From assembly GCA_947184155.2 (NCBI GenBank), contig CAMXCT020006212.1, positions 261,001-325,000 of the forward strand: 64,000 bases of DNA, read 5' to 3'. The translations under genes and the position numbers were made by a program. This DNA comes from Cladocopium goreaui (Eukaryota > Sar > Dinophyceae > Suessiales > Symbiodiniaceae). Below, piece by piece: positions 35,276 through 47,399 of this stretch (positions are counted from its first letter, which is position 1; every line of letters starts with the position of its first letter). Under the pieces are notes generated by a model. It had not been told where the DNA came from and did not search any database. It saw nothing but the letters and a program-made list of their open reading frames with translations.

Positions 35276-38200
35276 GCATTCCTTGGGCTTCGTTCATTTG
35301 GACATCAAGCCTGATAACATCCTGGTGGCTCGCAGCGACGAAGGCCCTCTGGTTTAGCTAGCGACTGTAGCCTCAGGTCATAAAGGGGAAAACCATGGGA
35401 AAAGCCATGGTTAAAACTACCATAACTATCCACAACTTTCTTTGGTAAATTCACGAAACGATCATCTAACTGGCAATGTTCATCCATTTTCCATCCATTT
35501 TCCATATGTCGTATGTTAGATTTGCAGAGGATAGCATTATTGGCACCATTGGAGTTGCCAGTGTTGTTGATGTTTTTTATGCCGGGGAAGTCACATGCGA
35601 ACTTCCGAGCGATGGGTTTGGGGAGGTTGCTACAAGATCGCAGATTTGGGCTTAGCAGCGGCCGCCATGGGTTTTGGAGCTCAGTCATGGGGTTCTGGGT
35701 CTGCAGAGTTTGGGCTTAGATGGAGTGCTTGGGTCTGATGGGATGTCTGATTCTGATTGGCAAAGTGAGTCTTCGCCCGGTGTCGAATTCTGCCAGCTGC
35801 ACTGAATTTCACACTTGTGCACCGAGAATGTGGTGCCCTCCAGTGATAAGTTGGTGTGTACACCCCACATCCACATCAGTTCAATATAGTTCAATAACTA
35901 TATAGATAATATGCCTACATATTATCTACAGTCACCCCAATAACTGTAGAAGATATACATCACCCCAATAACTACATATATATATATATATGATAACTCT
36001 ACGAAAAAACCTGGTGAAATAACTGCCAGTTAAACTGTTACTACAACTGGTCCCCAACTGGTCCCAGTTCCTGGGTCCCCTGACTGAGGCACTGGCTGTG
36101 ATGATATCACAGAGGGCGATTGTCGGTACCTGGCGAAAGAGGTCTTGAGAGGCGATGGTCGAAATTTGGGCCGGGATTTCGTGGAAGAAATGGAAGAAAT
36201 CGTCTCTCTGACTGACTTACAAATACTAAAATGTATCATGTACTACTATGTAGTATTATCATGTATTGTATTGTCATGTCCTATATATATATTAATAATA
36301 TGTTGATAGTATGTGTTGTATGTGTTGTGATATATTCAATCTTCGGGGCAGTTCCAGCTGAAATATCATCGAGTGTCCCCACAAAGTTCCTTTGCCCATC
36401 GCAATCCCCAAAAGGATGGAGTAAAATCCTAAAGCAGGGATAAATGACGTGTCACTATATCTTTTGGGGGTTACTACTTTTTGGGAAGGAAAGTGAATAC
36501 TGGCAGTCAAGGTTGAATATGAGCATTTGTTCCTCCTCTCCTTGCTTGTGAAAACAGCACCGTTTGCGACCTACACAACCATGCACGACCTATGTGTGCT
36601 GCGGACTACTAGCAAAGGAGCTACAAAGAGGAACTGACCAATAGAGTAAGGTGTCACATCACTTGAGGGGAATTAAACTATACATTCAAGAATCGTTAGG
36701 CTATCACTATTCACGGGAAGTATACGACGCTAAGGTGGGCTTGTCCGAAAATTGGTACCCAAAAAATCAACAGTTTGGAAATCATGTTCCCACTACAGTA
36801 TCGGCCATCAACAGGGGTATGGGTATCCAACATCTTTCTGGGCCCAGATGAAATTATACTGTGGCAGTTGCTCCTCTAGGCAGTGAGTCACACCATCTTT
36901 TTTGCCTCTTCCAACTTGGCATCACAGCGAAGCCAGGAGATTTGCGGGACTTGCCAAAGGCTGACGTCTTCTCCCTCGGCCTTGTCGGGGTCCTCGGGTC
37001 CTAAATCCGGAAATCTCAGCGGTTGCGAAGTTTCCAGTTTACTCATTGGGGGCGTAGCAGTTTCAACAGTCATTGATCGCGATGGAGTAAACTCCCAATT
37101 TTTTTCAGAGTTGATGACTCTGGGGTTCTTAGCGGATATCAGGAGCAATAAGAAAATCAGACAGATCCCTTGGATAGTTTCTACCACACAGTTCTGGTCG
37201 GGATGGTTTATGAATGTCAGCCACGTTATAATTTGAGGTTTCCTTGGGTTGACATGGACTGGTTTCACATTGCAAGTGCGCGCTGGAATGTGTTACTGTG
37301 TTACACACCAGGACATGCCATGTGCGACTCGAAACAAGCACCGTTCTCCAACATTCAGCCTGCAAGGCCTGCAACAAGTCAACCAAGTCAAACCACCGCA
37401 TGGGTTTGACAAGATGGATTTAAAAATTGGAACCATAATATACATTCCTATGGGATAGATGATAACCCATGAATTCTTTCTGTGTTCACCGTGGCACATG
37501 TCAAGTTAGTGATATATCCCATGATATCGCATTGCATCACATTACATTGTATCCCGTATTTTGATTGCTTAAATCCCGTTAAGCATGAGATGCTCAATGA
37601 CACAATGGTTGAGCGGATAATCTATGTAATTAGATTCCACTATGTATCACATTATGATTATATTATATTTTACCATTTGGTGATTTAACATAGCTATTGA
37701 AAATGTCCATGTAAAGTTGATTTACCCATTAAACATGGTGATTTTCCATAGCTATGTTAGTTTACCAGAGGGTATAATATACATATCACATGAAATCACC
37801 ATTGTTTCTTTGTACTCCATTGAACATAACCGGAGCAACAAAATCCAACGAAGTCCAGCTATCCGACACTTCCAGAAAACATCAGAAACATGCCCTTTGA
37901 TCATCTTTGATCAACAAACATGGCAGTCGGAAATCCCCAATGGAGCTGTGAATGGGAACAACTTTCCCTCTGGTTATGACTAACAGTTCGCCATGGTATA
38001 GATGGCCCATAGAAATAGATGGTTTACCGAACTAAAAGATGGTGGATCTTTCCATGGCTATGTTAGTCATAAGCAGAGGGTAGATTGAGGATTTCCCATT
38101 GCCACGTTTGATTGCCACGTTGGTATTTTCCAAGATTTCCCAAGGGTCAGAATCATCAACGCGCTCCCGGAATCCGTGTGCCATGGGTCGGATTACTGGT

Positions 38201-39930
38201 ATTCAAATGTGGGTTAGAAACCCATGTGCTCCGTGTTTTGCTTGCATCCTCAGCCAAAACCTGGTGATATTCTCATGTGCCAAGATGTGCCAAGTTGTAT
38301 CAATTCATATTTCAATCATCGATTTGCTTTGAGTATGTCCCACAATATATCCCCATCAAGTCGCTATGTTTTATTGCTCATTACCCATGAACTCACCGTA
38401 ACCTGACCAGGTGCTCTATGAGCTGGCAATAAACCCCAGAGGCTTACCCAGCAATGGTCCGGAAACCCTGTCTTCGAAAGTTGGGGAATTAGCCTTTGAA
38501 TATTGGAACCGATATTCGGAATTACATCACATTTACTGCTGTTGCATACAATTCATATAGATTTTTGAACAAGCCACATTCAACTGGCGAATCACCATTT
38601 TGGACAACAACTTCCTGGGTTTCCCCTGGAAAATGTTCGAAGGTGGTTTTTCCACATGTTCATTTGCTGGAGGGTAACCCAAACAAAGGAATCATAGGGG
38701 ATATTCTATGGAAACCAATAGATATCATGGGGATTCATGGGGCATATATCCAAGAAATAGGGGTATAATGATGTATCACGGGGGATTTGCCATCATCTTA
38801 TGTGGACATTGTGGGGATATAAGGATATAATATATATATATATATAATAGGGATATAGCCAGCAATATGATATGCTTGTGGCTGCAAACAGGAGATTTGC
38901 CAAAAAGTTATGATTAAGCAAAGAGTCGATGATTAAGCCATACCAACTTAGATGTTTTCTTCGCCCTGGCATCTGAAATCACGCCACCATGCAGATCCAA
39001 GGACTAACAAAAACATTGATCTAAAGGTGATCCAAGGTGATCCAAGGTGATCCAAGGTCAAAAAAAACTCGATTAACTGTTCACATCAACAAACTTCCAA
39101 GGTGATCCAAGGTACGATTCCTAGAAGTACTCTCAGATTCCGATGATCGGGAGAACTTTGCGCAATGGCTGGGATTTGTCATCAACAGTGGTGGCTTATA
39201 ACCACCAAAAAACCTGGGACACAGTGATACGGATACAATTCATGGAACAAATTGACCAAAATCTCTTCAGAATCTCGCATTTTCACTGGTAGATCATGAG
39301 TTTCGATTGGCATAAATTGGGATTCTAGTATTTCTAGTGACTTTCAGCGGTATTTGTCTGCGATGTTCGCCGTGTCTGTTCCCCCAAAACAGTCATGTTA
39401 CCTGGTGATCCGTTCGCTCAGGACCTGAATGGCAAATGATTCGCGAACGCTTGGAGGTCGCTTTTTTGTCAAAATCGGCAACAAAAACAGTGGTTTAAAC
39501 TGTTAAAGCCTCATGATCCTCATGTTCTTGATGAATCATTGCCAATTTATTTGGGGTATAGCTATAGCCCATGTCTGGACAAAGCCACATGGTAAATCTG
39601 AAGGAGAACCTCAACCTCTTCTCAGGGTTGCTGTTGGAGGTGCAGATCTTGTCTCAGTTGTCCCAGAACATGCAGTTGCTGCTGCAGGAAATGGTCAAGA
39701 ACCTCAGGAGTGGCCGCGAAAATACGTAGGTAAATCATGGTAAATCTTGGAAGCGTAAGATCTTTGATACCAGTTACCAGACATTTATTTACTTGCTTAT
39801 TTATTTATTTTAATGGTGAAGTTGAACATTGGTGCAATCCCGCAGATCCTGGAAATCAACCCGGGCGCGCGTTGCACCCGTTGCACCAAGGCATGTGCCA
39901 ATAAGGAGCTTCGACCCACCTGCGAGGAGA
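35276..39930 (+). CDS. Wee1-like protein kinase, C-lobe exons (same gene as 31.97-34.39 kb)
   Basis: Exons seen: 35276-35343 (HSLGFVHLDIKPDNIL, catalytic loop with the HxD and KPxN residues), 35626-35670 (YKIADLGLA, with DLG in place of DFG), 36089-36157 (EGDCRYLAKEVL, activation segment), 36937-36983 (LPKADVFSLGL), 38411 to about 38453 (VLYELAINP then LPSNG), 39626-39693 (LSQ-x4-LLQEM) and 39846 to about 39930 (INPGARCT, with the invariant late arginine). DLG and the EGD-x-RYLA segment mark the Wee1/Myt1 branch. Phases close exactly: 34385|35276 gives VLHSLGF, 35343|35626 gives DEGCYK through a GC donor, 35670|36089 gives MGTGC, 36157|36937 gives GDGDLRDL, and 36983|38411 gives SLGLVLYELA. 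One exon may be missing between 38.45 and 39.63 kb. The C-terminus is not fixed. All catalytic residues visible are intact, so the gene looks functional. Confidence 0.85.
37671..37774. mobile_element. Family C element in a kinase intron
   Basis: Arms TTTGGTGATTTAACATAGC and GCTATGTTAGTTTACCAGAG. A second copy lies 190 bp further on. Confidence 0.75.
37966..38082. mobile_element. Family C element in a kinase intron
   Basis: Arms TCCCTCTGGTTATGACTAAC and GTTAGTCATAAGCAGAGGGT; the subfamily with TCATAA in the arm is shared with the copy at 2940. Confidence 0.72.
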
Positions 39931-40334
39931 GCGGTGGGGCCATTTTGGACCTGGTGGTGTCTGAAAATGGGGTGATTTTGATACGATTTATACAAAAATA
40001 TGGGTATGGATCAATGCCTATTAATACCATTTTTAGGGGGATGAACATCCATTTACCAGCTATTTTGATGTTCACCAGGGGTACAAGGTTTTGACACACT
40101 GCCATATGGGTTTTATACATAATTATAAACCACCAAGGTATAAAACCATATATTTATACACCTTAAGTGGTATTTACATCTAAAAATATGGGGTAAATCA
40201 CCAACCGGTGTGGATTTTAGTTGATGTTATCCCCCCCTTTGTGATCAGAAGTAACAGTGTGATTTGTTTGGGACTGCAGCAAGAAAGTTCATGAAGAGCC
40301 ACTTTTATAATTGGGACTTTGGCAATTACTGTAA

Positions 40335-40438
40335 CTGGTTGGTGGTTTGGAACATGTTTTATGACTTTCCATATATTGGGAATAATAAGCCCAACTGACG
40401 AACTCATATTTTTCAGAGGAGTTGAAACCACCAACCAG
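40335..40438. mobile_element. Family B inverted-repeat element
   Basis: Complete arms and core (CCCAACTGACGAACTCAT). Confidence 0.75.
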
Positions 40439-40479
40439 ATTAAGGAACATGAATTAGGGAACACGTGACGGGCAAAAGT

Positions 40480-40616
40480 TGGAGACGATTTTTGGTCGGG
40501 AAGCTATTCGAGCTTTGAAAGCACGACCAACCTGCAGGGAGCACAGATTTTTGTCGATAACTGGCAGGAAGGTCTCTGCCACGGACGTTGTGAATATTCT
40601 TTGGTCCGGCAAGTAG
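40480..40616 (+). CDS. Coding-like stretch, possible kinase C-terminus
   Basis: The + frame reads GREAIRALKARPTCREHRFL, then ITGRKVSATDVVNILWSGK and a TAG. It follows the kinase exons and could be the terminal exon. The - strand is open as well. Confidence 0.35.
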
Positions 40617-41354
40617 AAAAAACATGATTGGTGATATGTCACATTATGTTACTATCAATATATCTCAAGCTTTCTGGCAAAAAACTGCTGCACTTCTATA
40701 GAATGCCAGTCAAAAAAGAACAATATGGGAGTTGCCACAAATGGGGGTAGTCCAATAGCTGGATTGGCTTATTTCATGGACAATCCATCTAAAAATGGAT
40801 GACAACTGGGGCTACCCCCATGACTTGGGAAACCCCCAATATGTACCTGTGGGCCGTGAACTTTGGCGTAGGCCTTGCTCCAACGTGTGGGCAACAGCAC
40901 GCCAGAAATGAAGGTCTCCGGCGGTCACCGGGTTTTCCAGCGCTGGCTGCAGGAATAAGGCGGCAAAATGAGGCGAGTTACAGCCCCAAACTGACTGGAT
41001 AGGTAGAAAATAAGCAGCCAACGAGCAAAAACAGGTGAGAATTTTTGGTGGACTAGCAAAGATTGATCATGGTCATGGCTACTTAGTATTTTGATGAGGC
41101 AAACATGAACTTGGGCAGATTTGAATGGCTTTCGAGGGTTTGACATGGTTTGTTGTTTCCGCTTTCAGATTCTCCCCATCCCTATGAACCAATGATTTGG
41201 ATTGATTGTGCTCCAGGTACACCTCCGAAATTTCATATGGGACCTCACAATGGCCAACAGGAAAACCTCTTCCAGACCGCCTGTTTGGAGTTCCATATCC
41301 AATTTAGGAGCCGTGTCCACCATCCACCGCTGAAAATTGTCGTCGTATCCAAAG

Positions 41355-41474
41355 GCTCTGGAAGAAGAGAATCGCCGTTGCCGAGAAGAGGTGCTGGCAG
41401 CAGCCACGGAGCGAGTTTGGGACACCACGATGGACTTTCTATGGAAAACAAGCGACAGCCAACCAACAAGCAGC
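41355..41474 (+). CDS. Exon encoding a charged helical segment, unknown protein
   Basis: An acceptor CAAAG|G opens ALEEENRRCREEVLAAATER and VWDTTMDFLWKTSDSQ. The heptad-like Glu/Arg pattern suggests a coiled coil. A GTTTGG donor inside may shorten it. Confidence 0.5.
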
Positions 41475-42250
41475 TGAGTTTGGGGTGGTCATAAGTGGTC
41501 CCAAAAAATGGGGGATACCCAATTGATGATCATTGTAATGGAGGAAATGATGATTAAACCATGACAAATATGTATATATATATATTAATATTATTACCTA
41601 CAATGAATACTAATTTATGAGAAGGCGTTGGGGGTGCTTATTTTAGGACAATTCTAGGACTATGGGTCAAAGTTGGGTAACCCACAGTGGGCTGATTGAA
41701 TACTAAACCCGGGGGTCTAGGGGGCTACTTCATATATGGGGGATGGGATTACAAACTTGAAGAAGCAAATGAAAGCCACGTTTACAACTTGAAGATCAGT
41801 ACAGTAGTGGTTTTGTTACTGGTTTGTTGCTTAATTACTTTCTGTTGAGAACAAGACTCTGGTGAAGAGACCCCGTAGAGAAAGCTGGGATTGATTTCCC
41901 GAAATGAAGTGTACATGGAGAATGCAAATTATGTTGCATCCAAGTTGGTACCTAAAAAAATCTTAAAAAAAATCGATGTTTGAGACAAAAACATGATCCA
42001 GAAGTGTGGTTGCCACGACATGTTGAACACCGCGGTCAAACATCATCCTGGTGCCACCTCATTTGAATCTATAACCTTGTGGTGCTGCCCAAAAATAGAA
42101 GATACCTTTTGGTAAAGCATATCATGGAAGATAGCTGAGTGGATTGGGCTGTCTTTTAGTGGATGTGAGGGTAACCCAAGAACATACCCACAACCATCCA
42201 GCCTGTCACTTCTGGAAACACGGCGTGGAAATGTGGGGAAGTTCTGCCAG

Positions 42251-42326
42251 GCTGCTCGAAACAAGCAGCGGGCCGATTCCTACTGGCAAGAGATTGTGCA
42301 GATGAAGAAGCAGGAGACCGTCCAAC
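42251..42326 (+). CDS. Exon encoding a charged helical segment, unknown protein
   Basis: An acceptor TGCCAG|G opens AARNKQRADSYWQEIVQMKK and QETVQ, followed by a GTAGTG donor. It is similar in style to the exon at 41355 and probably from the same gene. Confidence 0.55.
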
Positions 42327-42584
42327 GTAGTGGCCAAACCGTAGATGGGATGACGTAGTTTCATTCAAAACCATCTGAATGTCCATTGAAAATCATTGAA
42401 ATGCCCTTGGGTAATTTAAAAGTTTTGCAAACTGGAAGCCATGGCCATTTAGTTCGACGATTTACTGTTTTTATTCACATGGTTTTCTTGTCGTATGGTT
42501 GAAGTACCAGAGAGTATCCGTTTTGCAAAATCCAAAAAGGAAAAGGAAGATCCAATGGCCATTGAACAACTGGCGCTTTCCAAG

Positions 42585-42670
42585 AGGCACCCTTCGAAAA
42601 CTCCTGGCCAGGAGCTTCTCACAACTTCCGGCGCAGTTTGGAAGCCCGGGCGCTGGAGATGGCTCAAGTC
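42585..42670 (+). CDS. Exon-like island, unknown protein
   Basis: The frame reads APFENSWPGASHNFRRSLEA and RALEMAQVTAGDG. A 14-bp sequence (GCTGGAGATGGCTC) is repeated in tandem at the 3' end. Other frames are open over part of it. Confidence 0.4.
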
Positions 42671-42978
42671 ACCGCTGGAGATGGCTCAATGGCTAGTCAT
42701 TTTGGGGGATTTTGAATGTTCATCCAGCTTAAGAGGGTGAGTATGTTGAGCCATCACCAAATGGTTTATGGAATGATATGATATGAGATTTTGAAGCGAA
42801 ATCATTCACAAAGAAACCTGCGATTTGAAGCATGAGACCATATGAGACCTGAGACCAAAGAGCCAGCAGCTGCGGCTCGTAAGGTTGTTGGAAGATGATC
42901 CAAAGTTGAGGGGAACAACAATTAGCATATTCCCAGAGGTTTAAGGGAAACTTGGCAGAACCTCCCCCCATATTTAAT

Positions 42979-43076
42979 CTGGTTGGTGGTTTCAAACATT
43001 TCTTATTTTCCATAGTATATGGGATAATCCTTCCCACTGACTAATATTTTTCAAGATGGTTAAAACCACCAACCAG
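42979..43076. mobile_element. Family B inverted-repeat element
   Basis: Arms are complete; the core resembles the copy at 19894 (CTAATATTTTTCAAGATGG), so two subfamilies exist. Confidence 0.73.
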
Positions 43077-43360
43077 TAATGATTCTTTATGACCAAAGAT
43101 TTATCGAAACAAACAGCTATTCATGTGACGATGACTTTGATATCAAGTGCACCCTAAACGGTAATCAAACGTAGCCATGCCTAGCTCGAAAAAAATCCCA
43201 CACTGAATGGAGGTTCTGGAAGGTGAATCCCCATATCTTCATGTTGGATGGTCAATCTCCATCCCAAAAAAATAGCGCTTTTTTATTAATCCCCTTCGGA
43301 AATATGAATTATGATTTAAAATAGTTATAAATACATCTATTGAATCGGATCATCTCCATA

Positions 43361-43525
43361 CATTGTTTAGAATTATATCCCATACATTATTTATTATTCT
43401 ATTCTAAACAATGTATGGGATTGTTATTCTAAACAATGTGGACCAGTATTAGAATCTAAACAAAATATTATAATTCTAAACTATGTATTTTCTATTCTAA
43501 ACAATGTATAATTCTAAACAATTTT
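43361..43525. repeat. Cluster of ATTCTAAACAATGT motifs in both directions
   Basis: The motif or its inverse (ACATTGTTTAGAAT) occurs at least six times in 165 bp, forming alternative hairpins. It may be a decayed inverted-repeat element. Confidence 0.65.
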
Positions 43526-43591
43526 TTCTACATTAATGATTGTTATTCTAGTAGGGATCAGATCATGCCGAAATGATCCCATGACATCTAG

Positions 43592-43716
43592 GTGCCGCTG
43601 CCGATGCGAGAAGACGAGTCCAAGGTCCAACTGCGACGAAGCCATACCTCGCATTGAGGCGACCGCGGCAACCGCTGCTGGATTCCCTGCTGGATCCCAT
43701 GGCCATGGTCAGAGGT
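43592..43716 (+). CDS. Exon-like island open in three frames
   Basis: This GC-rich stretch after an ATCTAG|G acceptor has no stop in any + frame over most of its length. VPLPMREDESKVQLRRSHTS and KPYLALRRPRQPLLDSLLD are from two different frames. The frame is undecided. Confidence 0.4.
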
Positions 43717-43916
43717 TAAGAGTTATAATCGGATAGGATGGGATAATAGGTTTGTAAGAAGATATAAAAATATACGATTAATAATAATATATTGTAAAAG
43801 TATATTATAATACTATAATAATAATATTTATATATATATAGATGAATTGATATAATATTTATATACTATTTAACAACTAAGTTGCCAAGTTGCTGGAATT
43901 AGTAGTTTATTTAACT

Positions 43917-44016
43917 AGCCTCTGGTGATTTAACATATTGAACATGGCCCGTAGAAATAGATGTTTCACCTGCTAACAATGGTGATTTTTTTCATAGCTA
44001 TGTTAAATAGCGGGTA
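43917..44016. mobile_element. Family C element, diverged
   Basis: Left arm GCCTCTGGTGATTTAACAT; the right arm retains CATAGCTATGTTAAATAGCG. Confidence 0.6.
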
Positions 44017-44142
44017 AGTTGCCAAGTTAAGTGGCCCCAGTTAGGAATGTTCCAAAACATATCAAGTATATCTCCTTAATCTAATGGGATTCACAATTCA
44101 CAGGGGATATAATTGAACGCAACTCATGGGATTATGTTATTT

Positions 44143-44300
44143 GCAAGGTGGTGCAAAAAAAACAGTGAAACATTTGCCCGCTGAGTCTCCCCGCATTGGT
44201 TCGATATGATATATCTATACCATAAACTTCCATTAAGGATAGTTAAGCATTGGTTATAAACTTGTTTTAAGCTGTAAAACTGTGGGCACCACTTAGCTGT
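44143..44300. mobile_element. Family E element, diverged
   Basis: Starts GCAAGGTGGTGC, ends GGCACCACTTAGC, with the family motif ATATATCTATACCATAAAC. Confidence 0.55.
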
Positions 44301-44350
44301 ACACGGCTTTGTTTGAGATCAGATTCCGAAGGTTGTTCTCTTGAATCTAG

Positions 44351-44423
44351 TCATTCCACTGTTGGATCCGTACGAAACACTGGTTGAAAAGGGTGATAGC
44401 CTTTGCGACGTCACTGAAACGAG
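44351..44423 (+). CDS. Exon-like island, unknown protein
   Basis: After TCTAG the frame reads IPLLDPYETLVEKGDSLCDV and TETR, then a GTTAGT donor. Confidence 0.5.
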
Positions 44424-44495
44424 GGTTAGTAGGCCGGGGGTAATAACTGTCCCCAAATGGCTAAAAATTTCAAGTTGGTCAAGTATTGATTTACT

Positions 44496-44599
44496 TACCC
44501 TCTGGTAGTTTAAACATAGCTATGGAAAATGGTAATTTATAGTTGAATTACCCATTAAAATGGTGATTTTCCAGAGTTATGTTAGTTTACCAGAGGGCA
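44496..44599. mobile_element. Family C inverted-repeat element
   Basis: Arms ACCCTCTGGTAGTTTAAACA and GTTAGTTTACCAGAGGG. Confidence 0.75.
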
Positions 44600-44886
44600 T
44601 CCGTATTATTTGTTGACGACATTGACAAAGTTCAGCAGACATTGTAGCAAAATTGCATTATCCTCATCCTCTTTATCCTTGTCATTGTTATACAGCACGC
44701 TGCAGTCTGCTGGGTCTGAAAATGGGGGATATCCCAACAAAAACCCCAATCTATGTCCATGATGTTTTGGGGAAGATGATATATCATTGGATCTTGGGGT
44801 ACCCACTTTCAGACAAACTCAACTCCTGTTTGGTTTCAGACCAACTCAACTGTTGTGACTGTTGATTCGCTGATTCATCGTGACAG

Positions 44887-44979
44887 GACAGCTCTGCAGA
44901 GCTGGCCATGAAAATTCGTGCCCGCCTGAGACTGTCAGCCGGCCATTTGCACCAAAAAACACGCTTTGCCAAATCGTAG
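44887..44979 (+). CDS. Probable terminal exon, unknown protein
   Basis: An acceptor TGACAG|G opens DSSAELAMKIRARLRLSAGH and LHQKTRFAKS, ending in TAG. A GTAGTT donor overlapping the stop is the alternative. Confidence 0.48.
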   Translation, partial: DSSAELAMKIRARLRLSAGHLHQKTRFAKS

Positions 44980-45066
44980 TTTAATGGTGTTTGCAGGTTT
45001 TTGTTCAAGCAAGGGCTTTGATCATTGGTCCTGGATTTTGTTGGATTTGTGTAGGATTGTCGTGTA

Positions 45067-45088
45067 TGTGTGTGTGTGTGCGTGCGTG
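45067..45088. repeat. (GT)n microsatellite
   Basis: A run of GT and CGTG repeats in an otherwise unremarkable intron or intergenic stretch. Confidence 0.75.
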
Positions 45089-45514
45089 CATTGTTTGAAG
45101 ATCTCGTCCTTTCTGTGTAAGAGGGAATCATGGTAGCTATTTTGAAGTATCTAATGTACTCTAATATTGGTTCACAGGACTCTCAATTGACAGTGGTACT
45201 GTATTGCCATCTTGAAGTCTTGAGTCCTTTGACATAGGTCTGTGAAAAAGTCTTGGGGTTCGCAGCTGCCGCACTTACACCATTCACTAAGGAAACGGTA
45301 TGCCGGTATGCGAAGACATGGCTGGAAGAAGTATGTTTGAAAACATTTTAAAACCATGCAAGCAAATGTGTGTTGACTCCATCCTAAGTTGTGCATCTCC
45401 TAGGCAATCTAGGCATTCAGGGCAAGCCAAATGGTTCAGACACATTTTGTGGTTCACATGAGCCACGTCCAAAACCTTCTTATTCATTTTTAGTAAGAGG
45501 GTGGCAAGAAGGAC

Positions 45515-45640
45515 CCCGCGTAAGCAAAACCCTGGTGTGCGTAAGCCCGCGTAAGCATCAGCGTATAAGCTCTTCCTGCACGTAAGCTAAAACTGCGGGC
45601 GCGTAAGCTGCCGCGTAAGCTGCCGGCATAAGCATTCCCT
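45515..45640. repeat. Cluster of GCGTAAGC-like octamers
   Basis: CGTAAGC, CGTATAAGC or CATAAGC recurs about eight times at irregular spacing in a GC-rich stretch. No frame is clearly coding here. Confidence 0.6.
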
Positions 45641-45690
45641 TAGTGCCTTCAGAAGAACAAGACCTTTTGAACACAGCTCACATGTTGCAC

Positions 45691-46065
45691 TCAAGATGAT
45701 CTAGCCAGCCCGCGAAGCTTGACTCTTGCATGTTGGGTGGAAAGATCAACCTGGTGTTCAAATTTTGCGGTGTTGTGAAGTACACTTTGTGGATAATCAG
45801 CAGATATTAGATTCCCGTCGTACTCTACTTCCATTGTGCTTCCGCTTTTCGCAGCCAGCGGAAACTCGCTGGAGGCACGGTTTCCCAGCGGCACCAGCAG
45901 TGTCGCTGCCTCACTATAGACGGCAGAGCAGTGACTCCAGAACAGCGCCCAACAGCTGGAAATCAGCTGCTGGTGCTCCTCCCCTTGGTAGTTCTGACTG
46001 CCGCATTGCTCCTGCCGGGATAGAAATGTACAGTTGACACCCGCAGCTGTGGGTGTCACACTCAA
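45691..46065 (-). CDS. Coding-like stretch of uncertain strand
   Basis: The - strand is open for 124 codons (QLISSCWALFWSHCSAVYSE, later EVEYDGNLISADYPQSVLHN), unusually long for this region. The + strand is open for 103 codons over the same DNA. If the - reading is right, the strand switch lies left of this point. Confidence 0.33.
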   Translation of the reverse strand: MSVTPTAAGVNCTFLSRQEQCGSQNYQGEEHQQLISSCWALFWSHCSAVYSEAATLLVPLGNRASSEFPLAAKSGSTMEVEYDGNLISADYPQSVLHNTAKFEHQVDLSTQHARVKLRGLARSS

Positions 46066-46599
46066 ATTCGCGGATTTTGCGCGGTGTCAGACCTCACTCC
46101 TCACTTGAGCTTGTCGCATAGCAGTTTTTTTCATAGTTGTTCTCATCCTTGGGGGGAGTACCTTTTCAAGTGAGTTGAGGTGGTGAGAATTGCAAAACCT
46201 TTACCATTGCGGGGGACCGGAAAGATCACGCGTGTAGGTCAGGTCTACTTGAGAGCAATGTTTGAGGGTTGATTTGTTGAGTGTTCAGTCGAACCAGTTC
46301 CGATTATGCCAGATTATGTCATTATTGTGCCACTTGACCAATAAGACTGGTATGGTATACTGAACTATTGAATTCTCCTGTTCAGCGAGGGAGATTCTCT
46401 TCAACTACAACTAGAAGAACTCTCTGATCACAGTTTTTTGGATGATGGGACAATTTTTTCACCGGAAAGCCCAACATGCCCAACCAATCTGATGGTAAAA
46501 ACCCATGGGTTTCCGGTGAAGATTTTCCCCAACCAATCCATTGATTTGAAGCTTCAACATGAACCAACCATGACTGGGGCGCCATAAAAAATCCCACGA

Positions 46600-46705
46600 A
46601 ATCCTCGGCTCAAAGTGCGTCACGAACCGCCGCGTCACATGAGACAACAGCTCGAATGGCATTTTTTGCAGAAGTCGGGAGTAATTTTGCATTCAAAAAG
46701 ATATT
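46600..46705 (+). CDS. Weak exon-like island at the end of the left domain
   Basis: The + frame reads VRHEPPRHMRQQLEWHFLQK and then to a stop. The - frame (PFELLSHVTRRFVTHFEPR) is about as plausible. Confidence 0.25.
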
Positions 46706-46889
46706 AGAATATTATAGAATATTGAAACAGCGACTGAATAGATATCAATTGATATCAACTAAATCAGAAGTACGAATAATGTTGGATACTGATTAGTGTG
46801 GGGATACGGTATTGTGTCCACAGACCTCAAAATTATTCTGTAACTCTGGAAATGTTTGAGGGTACACTATTGTGTCCACAGGATTTTGG

Positions 46890-47225
46890 TGTAAGTTTTT
46901 TTTTCATTTTTTTTGTTTTTTAGTTTTTAATTGTTTTTTATTTTATTTTTTAATTTTAAAATATTTTTTATTTTTATTTTTAATTATAATAATTTTTAGT
47001 TTAATTATTTTTTAATTTTATTTTAAATTATTTTTTATTTTTATTTTTTGTTATAATATTTTTTATAAATTATTTTTTATTTTTATTTTTAATTAATTAA
47101 TTATAATAATTTTTAATTTAATTATTTTTTTATTTTATTTTAAATTATTTTTTATTTTTATTTTTTATTATAATAATTTTTAATTTAATTATTTTTATTT
47201 TTAATTATATATTTTCATTATTTTG
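46890..47225. repeat. T/A-only low-complexity tract at the left edge of the satellite block
   Basis: About 335 bp of TTTTTA, TTTAAT and ATAATAATTTTT words on the + strand with almost no G or C. It is flanked on both sides by early forms of the ACTATTGTGTCC motif. Confidence 0.85.
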
Positions 47226-47399
47226 TAAAATTGTGTCAGGATACACAATTGTGTCATTGTGTCAGGATACACAATTGTGTCTTGGTCTTTTTTTGTTGTT
47301 CAAACATTTTTCATTTTTTTTCATTTTTTAAAGCTTTTTCCTTTTACTTTTTATTTTCCATCATTGAAATTTTCCAGATGCCTTCCACAGAAAATTACA

